A stretch of DNA of 64,000 nucleotides, taken from contig NZ_JAUSZD010000002.1 in the NCBI RefSeq assembly GCF_030817275.1, forward strand, positions 1,364,001 through 1,428,000. Reading direction: 5' to 3'. The notes under the pieces were generated by a model, which was not told the DNA's origin, did not search any database, and saw only the letters and a list, made by a program, of their open reading frames with translations. The position numbers and the translations under genes were made by a program. The stretch comes from Paenibacillus sp. V4I7 (GTDB lineage Bacteria; Bacillota; Bacilli; Paenibacillales; NBRC-103111). Below are positions 42,161-50,670 of the stretch, piece by piece; position 1 is the stretch's first letter; each line of letters starts with the position of its first letter.

Positions 42161-43141
42161 ATGAAGATTGCTATAATCGGCTGCGGTACAATGGGCCGTA
42201 CTCATGGGGCCGAATGGATTAGTATGCCCGGTATTGAGCTTGTCGGTGTGTGTGATCTGCAGGAAGAAGCCGCCCGGGCGCTTGCCGGGAACTTGGAGAC
42301 AAAGGCTTATTTCGATTTCGATCAAATGGTGTTGGAGGCGGGTCCGGAGGTTATAGACGTCTGCCTGCCTACTCATATGCATAAGGAATTTGTTCTCAGG
42401 GCTGCCAGTCACGGGAAGCATATCATTTGCGAGAAGCCCATCGCCTTGTCGCCCGAGGAAGCGGATGAAATGGCCGCTGTCAGCGAGCAGCACGGAGTAC
42501 GGCTGTTTATCGGGCATGTGGTACGCTTCTTCCCAAGCTATACCGATATTCGCCGCAAGGCTGCGGAAGGAGTAGTCGGGAAGCCCGGAGTGCTGCATAC
42601 AAGACGGATGGGCGGCAATCCGGGTATTGCCAAGACTTGGTACGCCAATAGTGACATCAGCGGCGGTGTGATCCTCGACCTGATGATTCACGATATTGAT
42701 TTTGCCCAAAGCATCTTCGGGAAGGCTGTATCCGTGTATGCAATGAACCGCAGGCACGAGGGTCTCGACTATGCTCTGACTACCCTGCGTTTCGAAAATG
42801 GCGGGATTGCGCATCTCGAGGGCTATTGGGGATTTCCAGGACCTTTCACGACTAGCGTGGACCTGGCGGGAAGCGGAGGAGTCATCCGCTTTAATAGTGA
42901 GGATGCCGTTTCGCTCAAAATGTTCAAGGCAAATAACGATTTACCGGAGACCCCGGCTATTCGGCTTCCCAAAAGCCCTTCTATGCATAATCCGTATTAC
43001 CTGGAGCTGGCTCATTTCGTGGAATGCCTGCGGACCGGCGCAGAGCCGGACATAACGTTCGCTGACGCCCGAAGTGCGCTGCAGACGGGCCTTGCCGCGA
43101 TTGAATCCGCCGCCGCAGGTCGTCCGGTACGTATACAGTGA
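42161..43141 (+). CDS. Gfo/Idh/MocA-family oxidoreductase 1
   Basis: A 326-residue NAD(P)-dependent dehydrogenase. Rossmann start KIAIIGCGTMGRTHGAEW, then the EKPIAL-type motif (IICEKPIALSPEEAD) with the catalytic Lys and the distal motif DLMIHDIDFAQ containing the His. The family oxidises sugars, sugar alcohols or inositols. Third gene after the importer, 27 bp from permease 2 and overlapping the next gene, so it very likely acts on the imported compound. Confidence 0.9.
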   Translation: MKIAIIGCGTMGRTHGAEWISMPGIELVGVCDLQEEAARALAGNLETKAYFDFDQMVLEAGPEVIDVCLPTHMHKEFVLRAASHGKHIICEKPIALSPEEADEMAAVSEQHGVRLFIGHVVRFFPSYTDIRRKAAEGVVGKPGVLHTRRMGGNPGIAKTWYANSDISGGVILDLMIHDIDFAQSIFGKAVSVYAMNRRHEGLDYALTTLRFENGGIAHLEGYWGFPGPFTTSVDLAGSGGVIRFNSEDAVSLKMFKANNDLPETPAIRLPKSPSMHNPYYLELAHFVECLRTGAEPDITFADARSALQTGLAAIESAAAGRPVRIQ

Positions 43142-43170
43142 TGAAGAGGGACAGGAAGGGGAGAGACGTA

Positions 43171-44193
43171 GTGCCTGAGTTAACGAACGTTGTAAAGATA
43201 GGTATGATCAGCTTCGCTCATGGCCATGCTGCCGGCTTCTATCGCCAGCTCCAGAGGCTGCCGGGAGTGAAGGTTACGGGCATAGCGGATGACAACCATG
43301 CCCGGGTGGAGCCGTATTTGCAGGAGGATGCCGAAATCCGTTATTTCGCGGATTACCGTGAGCTGCTGAGCAGCGACTGTGATGCGGTGGTCATCTGCTC
43401 GGAGAACGTTTATCATGCCGAGCACACGATTTCCGCAGCGGAGGCTGGAAAGCATGTGCTGTGTGAGAAGCCGCTCGGCTTGAACGTGGAGGAAATGGAA
43501 CAGATGGTAGCTGCCTGCGAGAAGAACGGAGTCCGGCTGATGACGGCGTTTCCCTGCCGCTTCCTCCCTGCAGTTGTGCAGGCCAAGGCAGCGATTGACA
43601 GGGGCGACATCGGCGAGGTCGTTGCAGTGAAAGGCTCGAACCGAGGCGCCATGCCGGGAGGCTGGTTCATTGATCCTGCGCTGTCGGGTGGAGGCGCCCT
43701 ACTGGACCATTCCGTTCATGTCATGGATCTGCTCAACTGGATGTTGGATAGTCCTGTAATGGAGGTGTACGCCGAAGCTGCGACCCTGTTTCATGAGATT
43801 CCAGTGGATGACGCCGGAATACTGCACGTGAAGTTTGCAAACGGAGTTATTGCTTCGATCGATACCAGCTGGTCGCGCACGAAGTCCTTCCCTTACTGGG
43901 GCGATGTTACGATGGAGATTGTAGGAACGAACGGTCTGCTTTCCGTCGATGCCTTTGGCCAGAAGAGCGAGGTGTACAGCGATGAGAAAGTGAAAGCCCA
44001 ATGGAGCCACTGGGGAGACGATATGAACCGCAGTCTGGTGCAGGCTTTCATCGATGCAATAAGAAGCAACAGGGAAGTGCCGATTACCGGCAAGGACGGC
44101 CTTCGGTCGGCTGCTGTCGCTGCAGCGGCTTACGAGTCGGTTCGCCGGGGTGAGCCGGTTACATTGGATGAAAGCGGACGAGTGAAGGCTTAG
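43171..44193 (+). CDS. Gfo/Idh/MocA-family oxidoreductase 2
   Basis: A second dehydrogenase with motifs VVKIGMISFAHGHAAGFYRQL, CEKPLGLN (catalytic Lys) and LLDHSVHVMDLLNWML (His). I favour the GTG at 43171 because GGAAGGGGAGAG lies just upstream, giving 340 residues. The GTG at 43138 overlaps the previous stop and has no site. Two divergent Gfo/Idh proteins in one operon are typical when a hydroxyl is oxidised, moved and reduced, as in inositol or kanosamine pathways. Substrate unknown. Confidence 0.88.
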   Translation: MPELTNVVKIGMISFAHGHAAGFYRQLQRLPGVKVTGIADDNHARVEPYLQEDAEIRYFADYRELLSSDCDAVVICSENVYHAEHTISAAEAGKHVLCEKPLGLNVEEMEQMVAACEKNGVRLMTAFPCRFLPAVVQAKAAIDRGDIGEVVAVKGSNRGAMPGGWFIDPALSGGGALLDHSVHVMDLLNWMLDSPVMEVYAEAATLFHEIPVDDAGILHVKFANGVIASIDTSWSRTKSFPYWGDVTMEIVGTNGLLSVDAFGQKSEVYSDEKVKAQWSHWGDDMNRSLVQAFIDAIRSNREVPITGKDGLRSAAVAAAAYESVRRGEPVTLDESGRVKA

Positions 44194-44257
44194 CAGGAAA
44201 TAAGCTGTCGCAGGAATCATTTTATCATAATGCCAAAAGGAGTGGTGAAAGAAGCGA

Positions 44258-45418
44258 ATGACTAGAGTAACCAGCCAGCAACTGCTCAAATCAATCAATC
44301 AGCAAAAGGTGCTGCATCTAATTTTTAACGAAGAACCGATATCACGGGTGGAATTGGCCGAATTAACGGGATTGACCCAGCAAACTGTGACCAACATCGT
44401 CAACCGGTTGCTACAGGAGGATCTCGTGGTCGAGGGTACGCCCATCGGAAGCAGCGGAGGCCGCAAGCCGGTTCCGCTGACGGTCAATGTTATGAATATG
44501 TTCGCAATCGGCATTGAGCTCGCTGGCAAATATGTCAGGGGGGCTTTGCACAATTTCCGCTACGATCTTGTAGGCGAAGCCAGGCGACCTGTCGAGCGCT
44601 ACTTGAACGAAGATCACATTCTTGCGACTGTGTGCGAGGTGATCGAGGAGCTTTTGGAGCTAACGCCGGAACGAAGCAGGATCAAGGGGATCGGCTTGAG
44701 CATACAAGGGCTGGTGGATTCCAAACAGGGGATCGCCCTGCGGCTGCCCGGATTAGGATGGGGCCGGTTTCCTTTGCAGGAGCGATTGGAGAATAAGTAC
44801 GATATGTCCTTCTACCTGGAGAACGACGTTAATTTATTGGCGATCAACGAAAATATGCATGGCAGCCTTAAGGGCTCGTCGAACAATTTAACGCTGAAAT
44901 TCGATTACGGCATAGGCGGCGCCATTGTAGCCGATAATCAGTTGGTAACCGGGTCCACGTTCGGAGCAGGGGAGTTCGGGCATTACAAGGCATTCACTGG
45001 CGCGAACGCTTACCGCTGCCACTGCGGGGGAACCGGCTGCTTGACTACGCTTGCCTCTACAAGCGGACTGGCAGTGAATGTCGGTTTGACGCTGGATGAG
45101 TTCACTGAAGGCGTTCGCGCCGGAGAGCCACTGATGGCGGCGCTGTACGAAACCGTTGTGACCGCACTCTGTTTGGCCGTAAGCAATGTGATCACGTTTC
45201 TTAACCCCGACCATGTGTTGATGACGGGGAAGCTGCTGGAAGTTTTGGGCGATCGGCTGATCCCGGCCATGGACGAGCGGATTCTAGCGAACGTGCCGGA
45301 AACATGCCGTGGCGTGCGACTAAGTTACATGCGGCAGAAACCGGACGAATCAGCTCTGGCCGCAGGCTTGGTGATGAAGCGCGTATTTGAAGTGCCTGTC
45401 AACAGCCTGTCGCTGTAA
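44258..45418 (+). CDS. ROK-family transcriptional repressor 2
   Basis: A 386-residue paralogue of the ROK protein at 37317: LLKSINQQKVLHLIFNEEPISRVELAELTGLTQQTVTNIVNRLLQ, GIGLSIQGLVDSKQG, FDYGIGGAIV, GEFGHYK and the zinc motif CHCGGTGCLTT. Both end in 'NSLSL'/'DSLSL'. The ATG lies behind AAAGGAGTGG, and it follows the dehydrogenase genes on the same strand. No copy of the O1-O3 operator lies directly before it, so it may be read through from the importer promoter. It could bind the same operator or a variant. Confidence 0.9.
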   Translation: MTRVTSQQLLKSINQQKVLHLIFNEEPISRVELAELTGLTQQTVTNIVNRLLQEDLVVEGTPIGSSGGRKPVPLTVNVMNMFAIGIELAGKYVRGALHNFRYDLVGEARRPVERYLNEDHILATVCEVIEELLELTPERSRIKGIGLSIQGLVDSKQGIALRLPGLGWGRFPLQERLENKYDMSFYLENDVNLLAINENMHGSLKGSSNNLTLKFDYGIGGAIVADNQLVTGSTFGAGEFGHYKAFTGANAYRCHCGGTGCLTTLASTSGLAVNVGLTLDEFTEGVRAGEPLMAALYETVVTALCLAVSNVITFLNPDHVLMTGKLLEVLGDRLIPAMDERILANVPETCRGVRLSYMRQKPDESALAAGLVMKRVFEVPVNSLSL

Positions 45419-45449
45419 TCGGAAAGAGAGCGCGGAGGAGATCAAGGGA

Positions 45450-46217
45450 ATGTCTGAATATAAATTGTTGGCTTTGGATATGGACGGTACGCTGCTTACC
45501 GACGATAAGCAGGTGACGGAAGAAACGAAGAAGTGGATCTGGAAAGCTGTGGACCATGGGGTAACCGTGATGTTCGCTACAGGCCGGGGGATGCAGACCG
45601 TAAGCTCTTTTTGGCAGGAGCTGGAGCTCGATTCGCCTATGGTTCTGTTGAACGGAGCGGAGATTTGGGAAGGGCCGAACCAGTTAATGGCTCGCACCCA
45701 TTTGCCCCGCGAAACAGTTCGCCGGCTGCATGAGCTGGCTCTCCGGGAAGATGCGCATTACTGGGGATATTCCGTGGAGAGCCTGTCTGGCCAGGGCAAT
45801 TGGAGCGAAGAGCTGTTCGAAATGGATTGGATGAAATTCGGCATGAAGCATGACGATTTGGGGGTAGTGGCGCGTATCCGCGAGGAGCTGCTCAGCTGGG
45901 GCGAGCTGGAGATTACCTCTTCCGCTCCGGTCAATGTGGAAATCTCCGTCAAGGGGATCACGAAGGAAAGCGGCGTACGGGAGGTTTGCCGGCTGCTCGG
46001 CATCGAAATGGCACAGGTCTTGGCGGTCGGCGACAGCGAGAATGATATTTCGATGCTACGATCGGCTGGGCTTGGTGTGGCGATGGGCAACGCCGAGGAG
46101 CAGGTCAAGGCGATCGCTGATGCCGTCACGATGTCCAACAACGAGGACGGCGTCGCCAAGGCGGTGCAAAAATTTATTTTTGGTCTGGACATAGCCGAGT
46201 TCCGTTCAATTGTATAA
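45450..46217 (+). CDS. Cof-type HAD-superfamily phosphatase
   Basis: A 255-residue type-IIB HAD hydrolase. Motif 1 LLALDMDGTLLTDDKQVT, motif 2 FATGRG, the Lys of motif 3 (ISVKGITKESGVREVC) and motif 4 GDSENDISML are intact. The ATG at 45450 follows GGAGGAG; the longer frame from 45387 overlaps the ROK gene. Such enzymes remove phosphate from sugar phosphates; with the phosphoesterase and GDPD it gives this locus three phosphate-cleaving enzymes. Confidence 0.9.
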   Translation: MSEYKLLALDMDGTLLTDDKQVTEETKKWIWKAVDHGVTVMFATGRGMQTVSSFWQELELDSPMVLLNGAEIWEGPNQLMARTHLPRETVRRLHELALREDAHYWGYSVESLSGQGNWSEELFEMDWMKFGMKHDDLGVVARIREELLSWGELEITSSAPVNVEISVKGITKESGVREVCRLLGIEMAQVLAVGDSENDISMLRSAGLGVAMGNAEEQVKAIADAVTMSNNEDGVAKAVQKFIFGLDIAEFRSIV

Positions 46218-46363
46218 GGGTCGGCCCCGCGAGCTGGGGGTTGGTGCCGTTCACAACCGGTTTCCCGGTTATGCGGAGCAGGCTTACTGACAAGTCAATA
46301 CGGGATACTTCCCGATTACTAAAAAAGCCTATGACGAAGACCATAGCCGGAAAGGAAATAAGA

Positions 46364-47107
46364 ATGCTTATAAACAAACCGATGATTATTGCACACCGTG
46401 GGGCCAAAGGAATGGCCCCAGAGAATACACGCGTTGCTTTCCAGCTTGGGTTAAGCCAGGGATGCGAAGGGATTGAGCTTGACGTTCATTTGACCGCCGA
46501 CGATGAAATTGTCGTTTGTCATGATATGACGTTGGACCGGACTACAGACGGGAAAGGCCTGATAGCGGAGAAAAGCTTATCGGAAATCAAAACCTATGAT
46601 GCTGGTTTCTGGTTTGGCGATGAGTTCAAAGGGGAGACTGTGCCGACTTTGGACGAAGTCTTTGATCTAGTACCTGATTCCATCATGATTAACGTGGAAA
46701 TCAAATACTCCTATGATGGCAGAATGGAGCATAAGATAGTTGAAATTCTGCGTAGACGTAACCGTTTGAATAATGTCATCGTTTCATCTTTCGACCATAA
46801 GTGTGTCAGAAGGATCAAACAAATGGAATCGGAAGCCAAGATCGGTCTTTTGTATCAATCGAAATTACTTGATCCTACCGCATACGCACGCAGTTTTGAT
46901 GTGGAAGTGTACTCGCTTCATCCTTACTTTGAAATGCTGGATGCCGAGGATGTGCTGAACGCGACAGAGAGCGGGCTTTATGTCTACCCTTATACGGCTA
47001 ATGAAGTAAATGATCTGCTGCATCTAACTGGGCTTGGGGTTTCGGGTATTATTACGAACTTCCCTGGAAGATTAAAAGATTTGTTGCAAACGCAGGATTC
47101 CAAGTGA
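46364..47107 (+). CDS. glycerophosphodiester phosphodiesterase
   Basis: A 247-residue cytoplasmic GDPD. It has the start IIAHRGAKGMAPENT (catalytic His-Arg), GIELDVHLTADDEIVVCHDMTLDRTTDG (metal-binding Glu and Asp, catalytic His) and VEIKYSY. No signal peptide, so it acts inside the cell. The ATG at 46364 has AAAGGAA. It is 147 bp after the HAD gene; no terminator is seen between, so it could be the last gene of the operon. It would split glycerophospho-compounds to glycerol phosphate and an alcohol. Confidence 0.9.
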   Translation: MLINKPMIIAHRGAKGMAPENTRVAFQLGLSQGCEGIELDVHLTADDEIVVCHDMTLDRTTDGKGLIAEKSLSEIKTYDAGFWFGDEFKGETVPTLDEVFDLVPDSIMINVEIKYSYDGRMEHKIVEILRRRNRLNNVIVSSFDHKCVRRIKQMESEAKIGLLYQSKLLDPTAYARSFDVEVYSLHPYFEMLDAEDVLNATESGLYVYPYTANEVNDLLHLTGLGVSGIITNFPGRLKDLLQTQDSK

Positions 47108-47133
47108 AAAATTTTCCCGACTCCTTTCTTAAG

Positions 47134-47186
47134 AAAACAATAAACCGCTGCACCATTCATAGGGTGCAGCGGTTTATTGTTTTATG
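47134..47186 (+). terminator. strong bidirectional terminator
   Basis: A perfect 21-bp stem (47134-47154 and 47163-47183), core AAACCGCTGCACC, separates the convergent GDPD (ending 47107) and LacI (ending 47197) genes. A-rich left and T-rich right sides allow use in both directions. Confidence 0.92.
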
Positions 47187-47196
47187 GTTTCATAAA

Positions 47197-48240
47197 TTAC
47201 GATTCGTTTAACTTACCCGTAGATTCACGAAATATCGGCTTCGTTTGAACGTGAGTAATTTGAGGAGGCTTGAGAGGGTTCTCGACCCTGGACAACAATA
47301 TTTCAGCGGCCAGGATTCCAATTTCTTCTCGGAATATATGGACGGTTGTTAAATGAGGTTCTACAATCTGCGACTCAGGAGAGTTATCAAAACCGCTGAT
47401 AACAATATCTTCTGGTATTTGTACATTTTTATTTTTTAATATCCTCATCACGTTAATGGCAATAAAATCATTCGCACAAACAAATGCGGACGGAAGGTTT
47501 TTCATATTCTCCAACCGATTCTCCAACCATTTAGGATCCGCAACATATCGATCTTCTTCAACTATGCAAAACAAAGGGTCAAGCTGCAAATGAGAGTCTA
47601 GTAATGCCCGATTAAATCCAACCCATCTTTCATTAAAACTTTTACAATGATTGTAATCGCCAATAAAACCTATGCTTGTATAACCATTATCAATTAATTT
47701 CTTTGTCAGATAATAAGTGCTTTGTTCGTTTTCCATTAAAATAATATCTGCTTGAAGTTCGGAATAAAAGATATCCACTGTGGAATCTATAAAAATGGCG
47801 GGGATTCCCAAAGAACTGATTAATTGGGTGTACTTCTTGTCAAATAGCTCAATACAAACGATACCATCCACTTTTTTAGTATCGAAATTATTAGGCAGTA
47901 CTAACGAATCAATATCCGATTCCCGAACAATGTGAATGGATAAATTAAAGCCATCGGAACTGATTTTTTTCTCAAGCCCGCTTAGCGATGAAGCGCCAAA
48001 ATGACTATTGCTCGGCATATTTGATGTTAAAAGTGCAATGTTACCCGTATTTTTGGTGGTTAACGTATCCGTATCTATAAGAGCAAACTGTTTATAATTT
48101 AACTCAATCGCACGTTTTAATACCTTATTTCTTGTTTCTGCAGGAATACTTTCACTCCCGTTAAGAGCTTTAGAAACGGTATTCCTGGATAACCCCAAGG
48201 AGTCCGCGATATATTGTATGGTGATTTTTTCTTTACTCAT
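47197..48240 (-). CDS. LacI-family transcriptional repressor
   Basis: A 347-residue LacI-type regulator with the helix-turn-helix ITIQYIADSLGLSRNTVSKALNGSESIPAETRNKV and a periplasmic-binding-like effector domain (VDGIVCIEL, ICANDFIAI-type sequence 'FVCANDFIAINVMRIL', ISGFDNSPES). It is divergent from the fructan-type transporter operon at 48763, and LacI-like palindromes lie in the gap. It probably represses that operon and responds to a sugar or its phosphate. Confidence 0.92.
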   Translation of the reverse strand: MSKEKITIQYIADSLGLSRNTVSKALNGSESIPAETRNKVLKRAIELNYKQFALIDTDTLTTKNTGNIALLTSNMPSNSHFGASSLSGLEKKISSDGFNLSIHIVRESDIDSLVLPNNFDTKKVDGIVCIELFDKKYTQLISSLGIPAIFIDSTVDIFYSELQADIILMENEQSTYYLTKKLIDNGYTSIGFIGDYNHCKSFNERWVGFNRALLDSHLQLDPLFCIVEEDRYVADPKWLENRLENMKNLPSAFVCANDFIAINVMRILKNKNVQIPEDIVISGFDNSPESQIVEPHLTTVHIFREEIGILAAEILLSRVENPLKPPQITHVQTKPIFRESTGKLNES

Positions 48241-48420
48241 GTGCTTACTCCTTTGCGAACAACATCAGTCCTCAGATTAATGAATGATTAATTTAAACTA
48301 AATGTATAATATTATAAATAAAATGTCAATTCACAAGGTTACAAATGAACAAATATAGATCGAATAATTAGTGCATTTGCAAAGTGGTAATAATGCTACA
48401 TTTACGTTAATTTATATAAA

Positions 48421-48447
48421 CAAATGCACATTTGTATTTGTGCAAAT
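48421..48447 (+). promoter_or_regulatory. paired LacI-type operators
   Basis: CAAATGCACATTTG (48421-48434, arms CAAATG/CATTTG) and ATTTGTGCAAAT (48436-48447, arms ATTTG/CAAAT) are adjacent palindromes. They share the motif TTTGTGCAAAT that also appears at 48715. Position between the LacI gene and its likely target supports binding by that regulator. Confidence 0.6.
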
Positions 48448-48598
48448 GAATTGAAGTTCATTCGAAAGTTACATTACTAACTCTGTTTTATCTTTGGCAA
48501 TAAGAAAAGATGCATGAAAATAGGCGGGTTTATCGATTGTTAGTGTGGAAATGCACTTTATTTAGTTTGCATATGAACAAAAATACATTAAAATTTTG

Positions 48599-48627
48599 TT
48601 GACTAAATTCAATGTTGAGTGTAAATT
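48599..48627 (+). promoter_or_regulatory. promoter of the fructan transporter operon
   Basis: TTGACT (48599-48604) and TAAATT (48622-48627) are 17 bp apart. The leader to the TTG at 48763 is about 135 bases and contains an operator-like TTGTGCAAAT at 48716-48725, placed to act as a downstream block. Confidence 0.55.
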
Positions 48628-48762
48628 GAAATTGTGGCCGAAAGGATAAAGTGAAAAATGTAAGCCCTTCCTTACAAGGGTTCGCATGTGGGAAGTCACG
48701 GTTGCATGCAAAATATTGTGCAAATGAATAATTCTATGGATATTGAGTTAGGGGGTACTGTC

Positions 48763-49722
48763 TTGCAAGAATTAGCGGAAGTTGAAATGAGAGCAGTTAA
48801 ACAGAAAAGTCATGCATTTATAAGTAAAATCGATTATATGAGGAAAAATCCTTTCCTGTACTTACTGATGGCACCAGCCTTCATCCTGACGATCATATTT
48901 AAGTACGTGCCCATGTACGGGGCGGTCATTGCTTTTAAAGACTTTAGTCCGAGCAAAGGGATTTTCGGCAGTGAATGGGTTGGATTAAAGCATTTTACGA
49001 AGTTTTTAACCTCACCAAATTTTGAAGTTATTTTCATGAACACGCTGAAACTTAGTGCTTACGGACTCATACTTGGTTTCCCGGTTCCCATTTTATTAGC
49101 GCTTATGCTGAACCAATTGCGCAAAGCTGGTGTTAAAAAAAGGATTCAATTGGTCTTATATGCGCCAAACTTTATATCCGTTGTCGTAGTTGTCGGGATG
49201 CTATTCGTCTTCTTATCGCCGGTAGGGCCGATTAATAAGATTCTAACCCTGATTACAGGTCATCCTATTAGTTTTATGTCAGACCCGGATTATTTTCGTA
49301 CACTTTATATCTTATCTGGCATTTGGCAGGGAGCGGGCTGGTCATCGATTATTTATGTAGCTGCATTAGCCGGCGTTGATCCCGAACTCCATAATGCTGC
49401 AACCATTGATGGAGCTAACCTGCTGCAAAGAATTAAACACATCGACTTGCCTACGATTAAACCGGTTATGGCAATCGTATTCATCTTAGCTGCCGGCGGC
49501 ATTATGGCAATTGGATTTGAGAAAGCCTATTTGATGCAAACGGCAATGAATGTTCCGACTTCAGAGATCATTCCAACCTATGTGTATAAAATTGGTTTGC
49601 AAGCAGGAAATTACGCCTATTCTTCTGCCGTTGGTCTATTTAACTCCGTTATTAATGTCGGTTTACTTATCCTCGTTAATATTGTCGTGAAGAAATTAAA
49701 TGAAGGTGAAGGCCTCTATTAA
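48763..49722 (+). CDS. LplB-type sugar ABC transporter permease
   Basis: A 319-residue permease. I choose the TTG at 48763 because TTAGGGGGT precedes it; the open frame reaches back to 48688 without a site. Marks are YMRKNPFLYLLMAPAFILTIIFKYVPMYGAVIAFKDFSPSKGI, then NTLKLSAYGLILGFPVPILLALMLNQLRKAGVKKRIQ and the EAA loop PELHNAATIDGANLLQRIKHIDLPTI. These match the LplB/YteP group, often used for oligosaccharides in Paenibacillus. No ATPase is present nearby. Confidence 0.9.
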   Translation: MQELAEVEMRAVKQKSHAFISKIDYMRKNPFLYLLMAPAFILTIIFKYVPMYGAVIAFKDFSPSKGIFGSEWVGLKHFTKFLTSPNFEVIFMNTLKLSAYGLILGFPVPILLALMLNQLRKAGVKKRIQLVLYAPNFISVVVVVGMLFVFLSPVGPINKILTLITGHPISFMSDPDYFRTLYILSGIWQGAGWSSIIYVAALAGVDPELHNAATIDGANLLQRIKHIDLPTIKPVMAIVFILAAGGIMAIGFEKAYLMQTAMNVPTSEIIPTYVYKIGLQAGNYAYSSAVGLFNSVINVGLLILVNIVVKKLNEGEGLY

Positions 49723-49740
49723 AAGAAAAGGAGATGCCGT

Positions 49741-50622
49741 ATGAATTTTAAGCCTACTAGATTGGACCGTTTTATTCTGACCATCAATTACATTCTATTG
49801 TTCTTTGCTGTATTGATCGTTGTAGTTCCCTTAATTTATGTAGTCGTGGCATCGTTTATGGAGCCGACTGCACTGTTAAATAAAGGGATCTCTTTCCATC
49901 TTGCGGATTATAGTGTTCAAGGGTATAAAGTCATCTTATCGAATCATGCGATGATCCGGGGATTTGTAAATGCTCTTTTTTACTCTGTCGCATTTTCTTT
50001 TGTTACCGTCGTTGTCTCCATTTTTGCCGGCTACCCTTTATCGGTTGCTGGTTTCGTAGGTAAAAAGTTTTTTACGATTCTGTTTGTCGTCACTATGTTT
50101 TTCGGCGGGGGATTAATTCCAACCTATCTGGTGATAAAAAACTTGGGAATGTTAGATACGGTATGGGCGATCATCCTACCAACGGCTGTAAATGTTTGGA
50201 ATATTGTTTTGGCAAGGACATTCTTTAGTGGTATTCCGAACGAATTGAACGAGGCAGCCAAGGTCGATGGTGCATCTGAGGTGCGTATCTTCTTCAAGAT
50301 TGTTCTCCCTCTATCTAAACCAATTATTTTCGTATTAGCTCTATATGCATTCGTAGGTCAATGGAATTCTTATTTCGACGCGTTAATTTATTTGAAGAGT
50401 GCAAATTTACTGCCTCTACAGTTGGTTTTAAGATCTATCTTAATTCAGAATCAAGTAAATCCTGGCATGATTGCGGACCAATTGGCTATGGCAGAACTGA
50501 AACGGCTATCTGAGATCATTAAGTATTCGTCCATTGTCATTTCCAGTCTACCGTTACTTGTTATGTATCCTTTTTTCCAAAAATATTTTGAAAAGGGTGT
50601 TTTGGTCGGTTCATTAAAATAA
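49741..50622 (+). CDS. LplC/YtcP-type sugar ABC transporter permease
   Basis: A 293-residue permease: LDRFILTINYILLFFAVLIVVVPLIYVVVASFMEP, then FFGGGLIPTYLVIKNLGMLDTVWAIILP and the EAA loop NELNEAAKVDGASEVRIFFKIVLPLSKP. The ending (YPFFQKYFEKGVLVGSLK) is the standard end of this family. It follows the first permease by 18 bp with AAGGAGATG. Confidence 0.92.
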   Translation: MNFKPTRLDRFILTINYILLFFAVLIVVVPLIYVVVASFMEPTALLNKGISFHLADYSVQGYKVILSNHAMIRGFVNALFYSVAFSFVTVVVSIFAGYPLSVAGFVGKKFFTILFVVTMFFGGGLIPTYLVIKNLGMLDTVWAIILPTAVNVWNIVLARTFFSGIPNELNEAAKVDGASEVRIFFKIVLPLSKPIIFVLALYAFVGQWNSYFDALIYLKSANLLPLQLVLRSILIQNQVNPGMIADQLAMAELKRLSEIIKYSSIVISSLPLLVMYPFFQKYFEKGVLVGSLK

Positions 50623-50670
50623 TGGATCGACAAGCATATAGGTTTTCCAAAAAAGAGGAGGGTTATTTTT

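Larger units (their letters stand above)
48241..48762. other. long AT-rich divergent control region
   Basis: About 520 bp without a gene. It holds the LacI-type palindromes at 48421-48447, further half-sites (GTGCATTTGCAAAG near 48371, TTTGCATATGAAC near 48566), a promoter at 48599-48627 and another half-site at 48715. A hairpin (AAGCCCTT / AAGGGTT) lies in the leader near 48662-48683. Confidence 0.6.

Noticed and set aside
47134-47183. Small structured RNA
   Set aside because: The perfect hairpin lies exactly between two convergent genes and has A and T runs on both sides, so a bidirectional terminator explains it.
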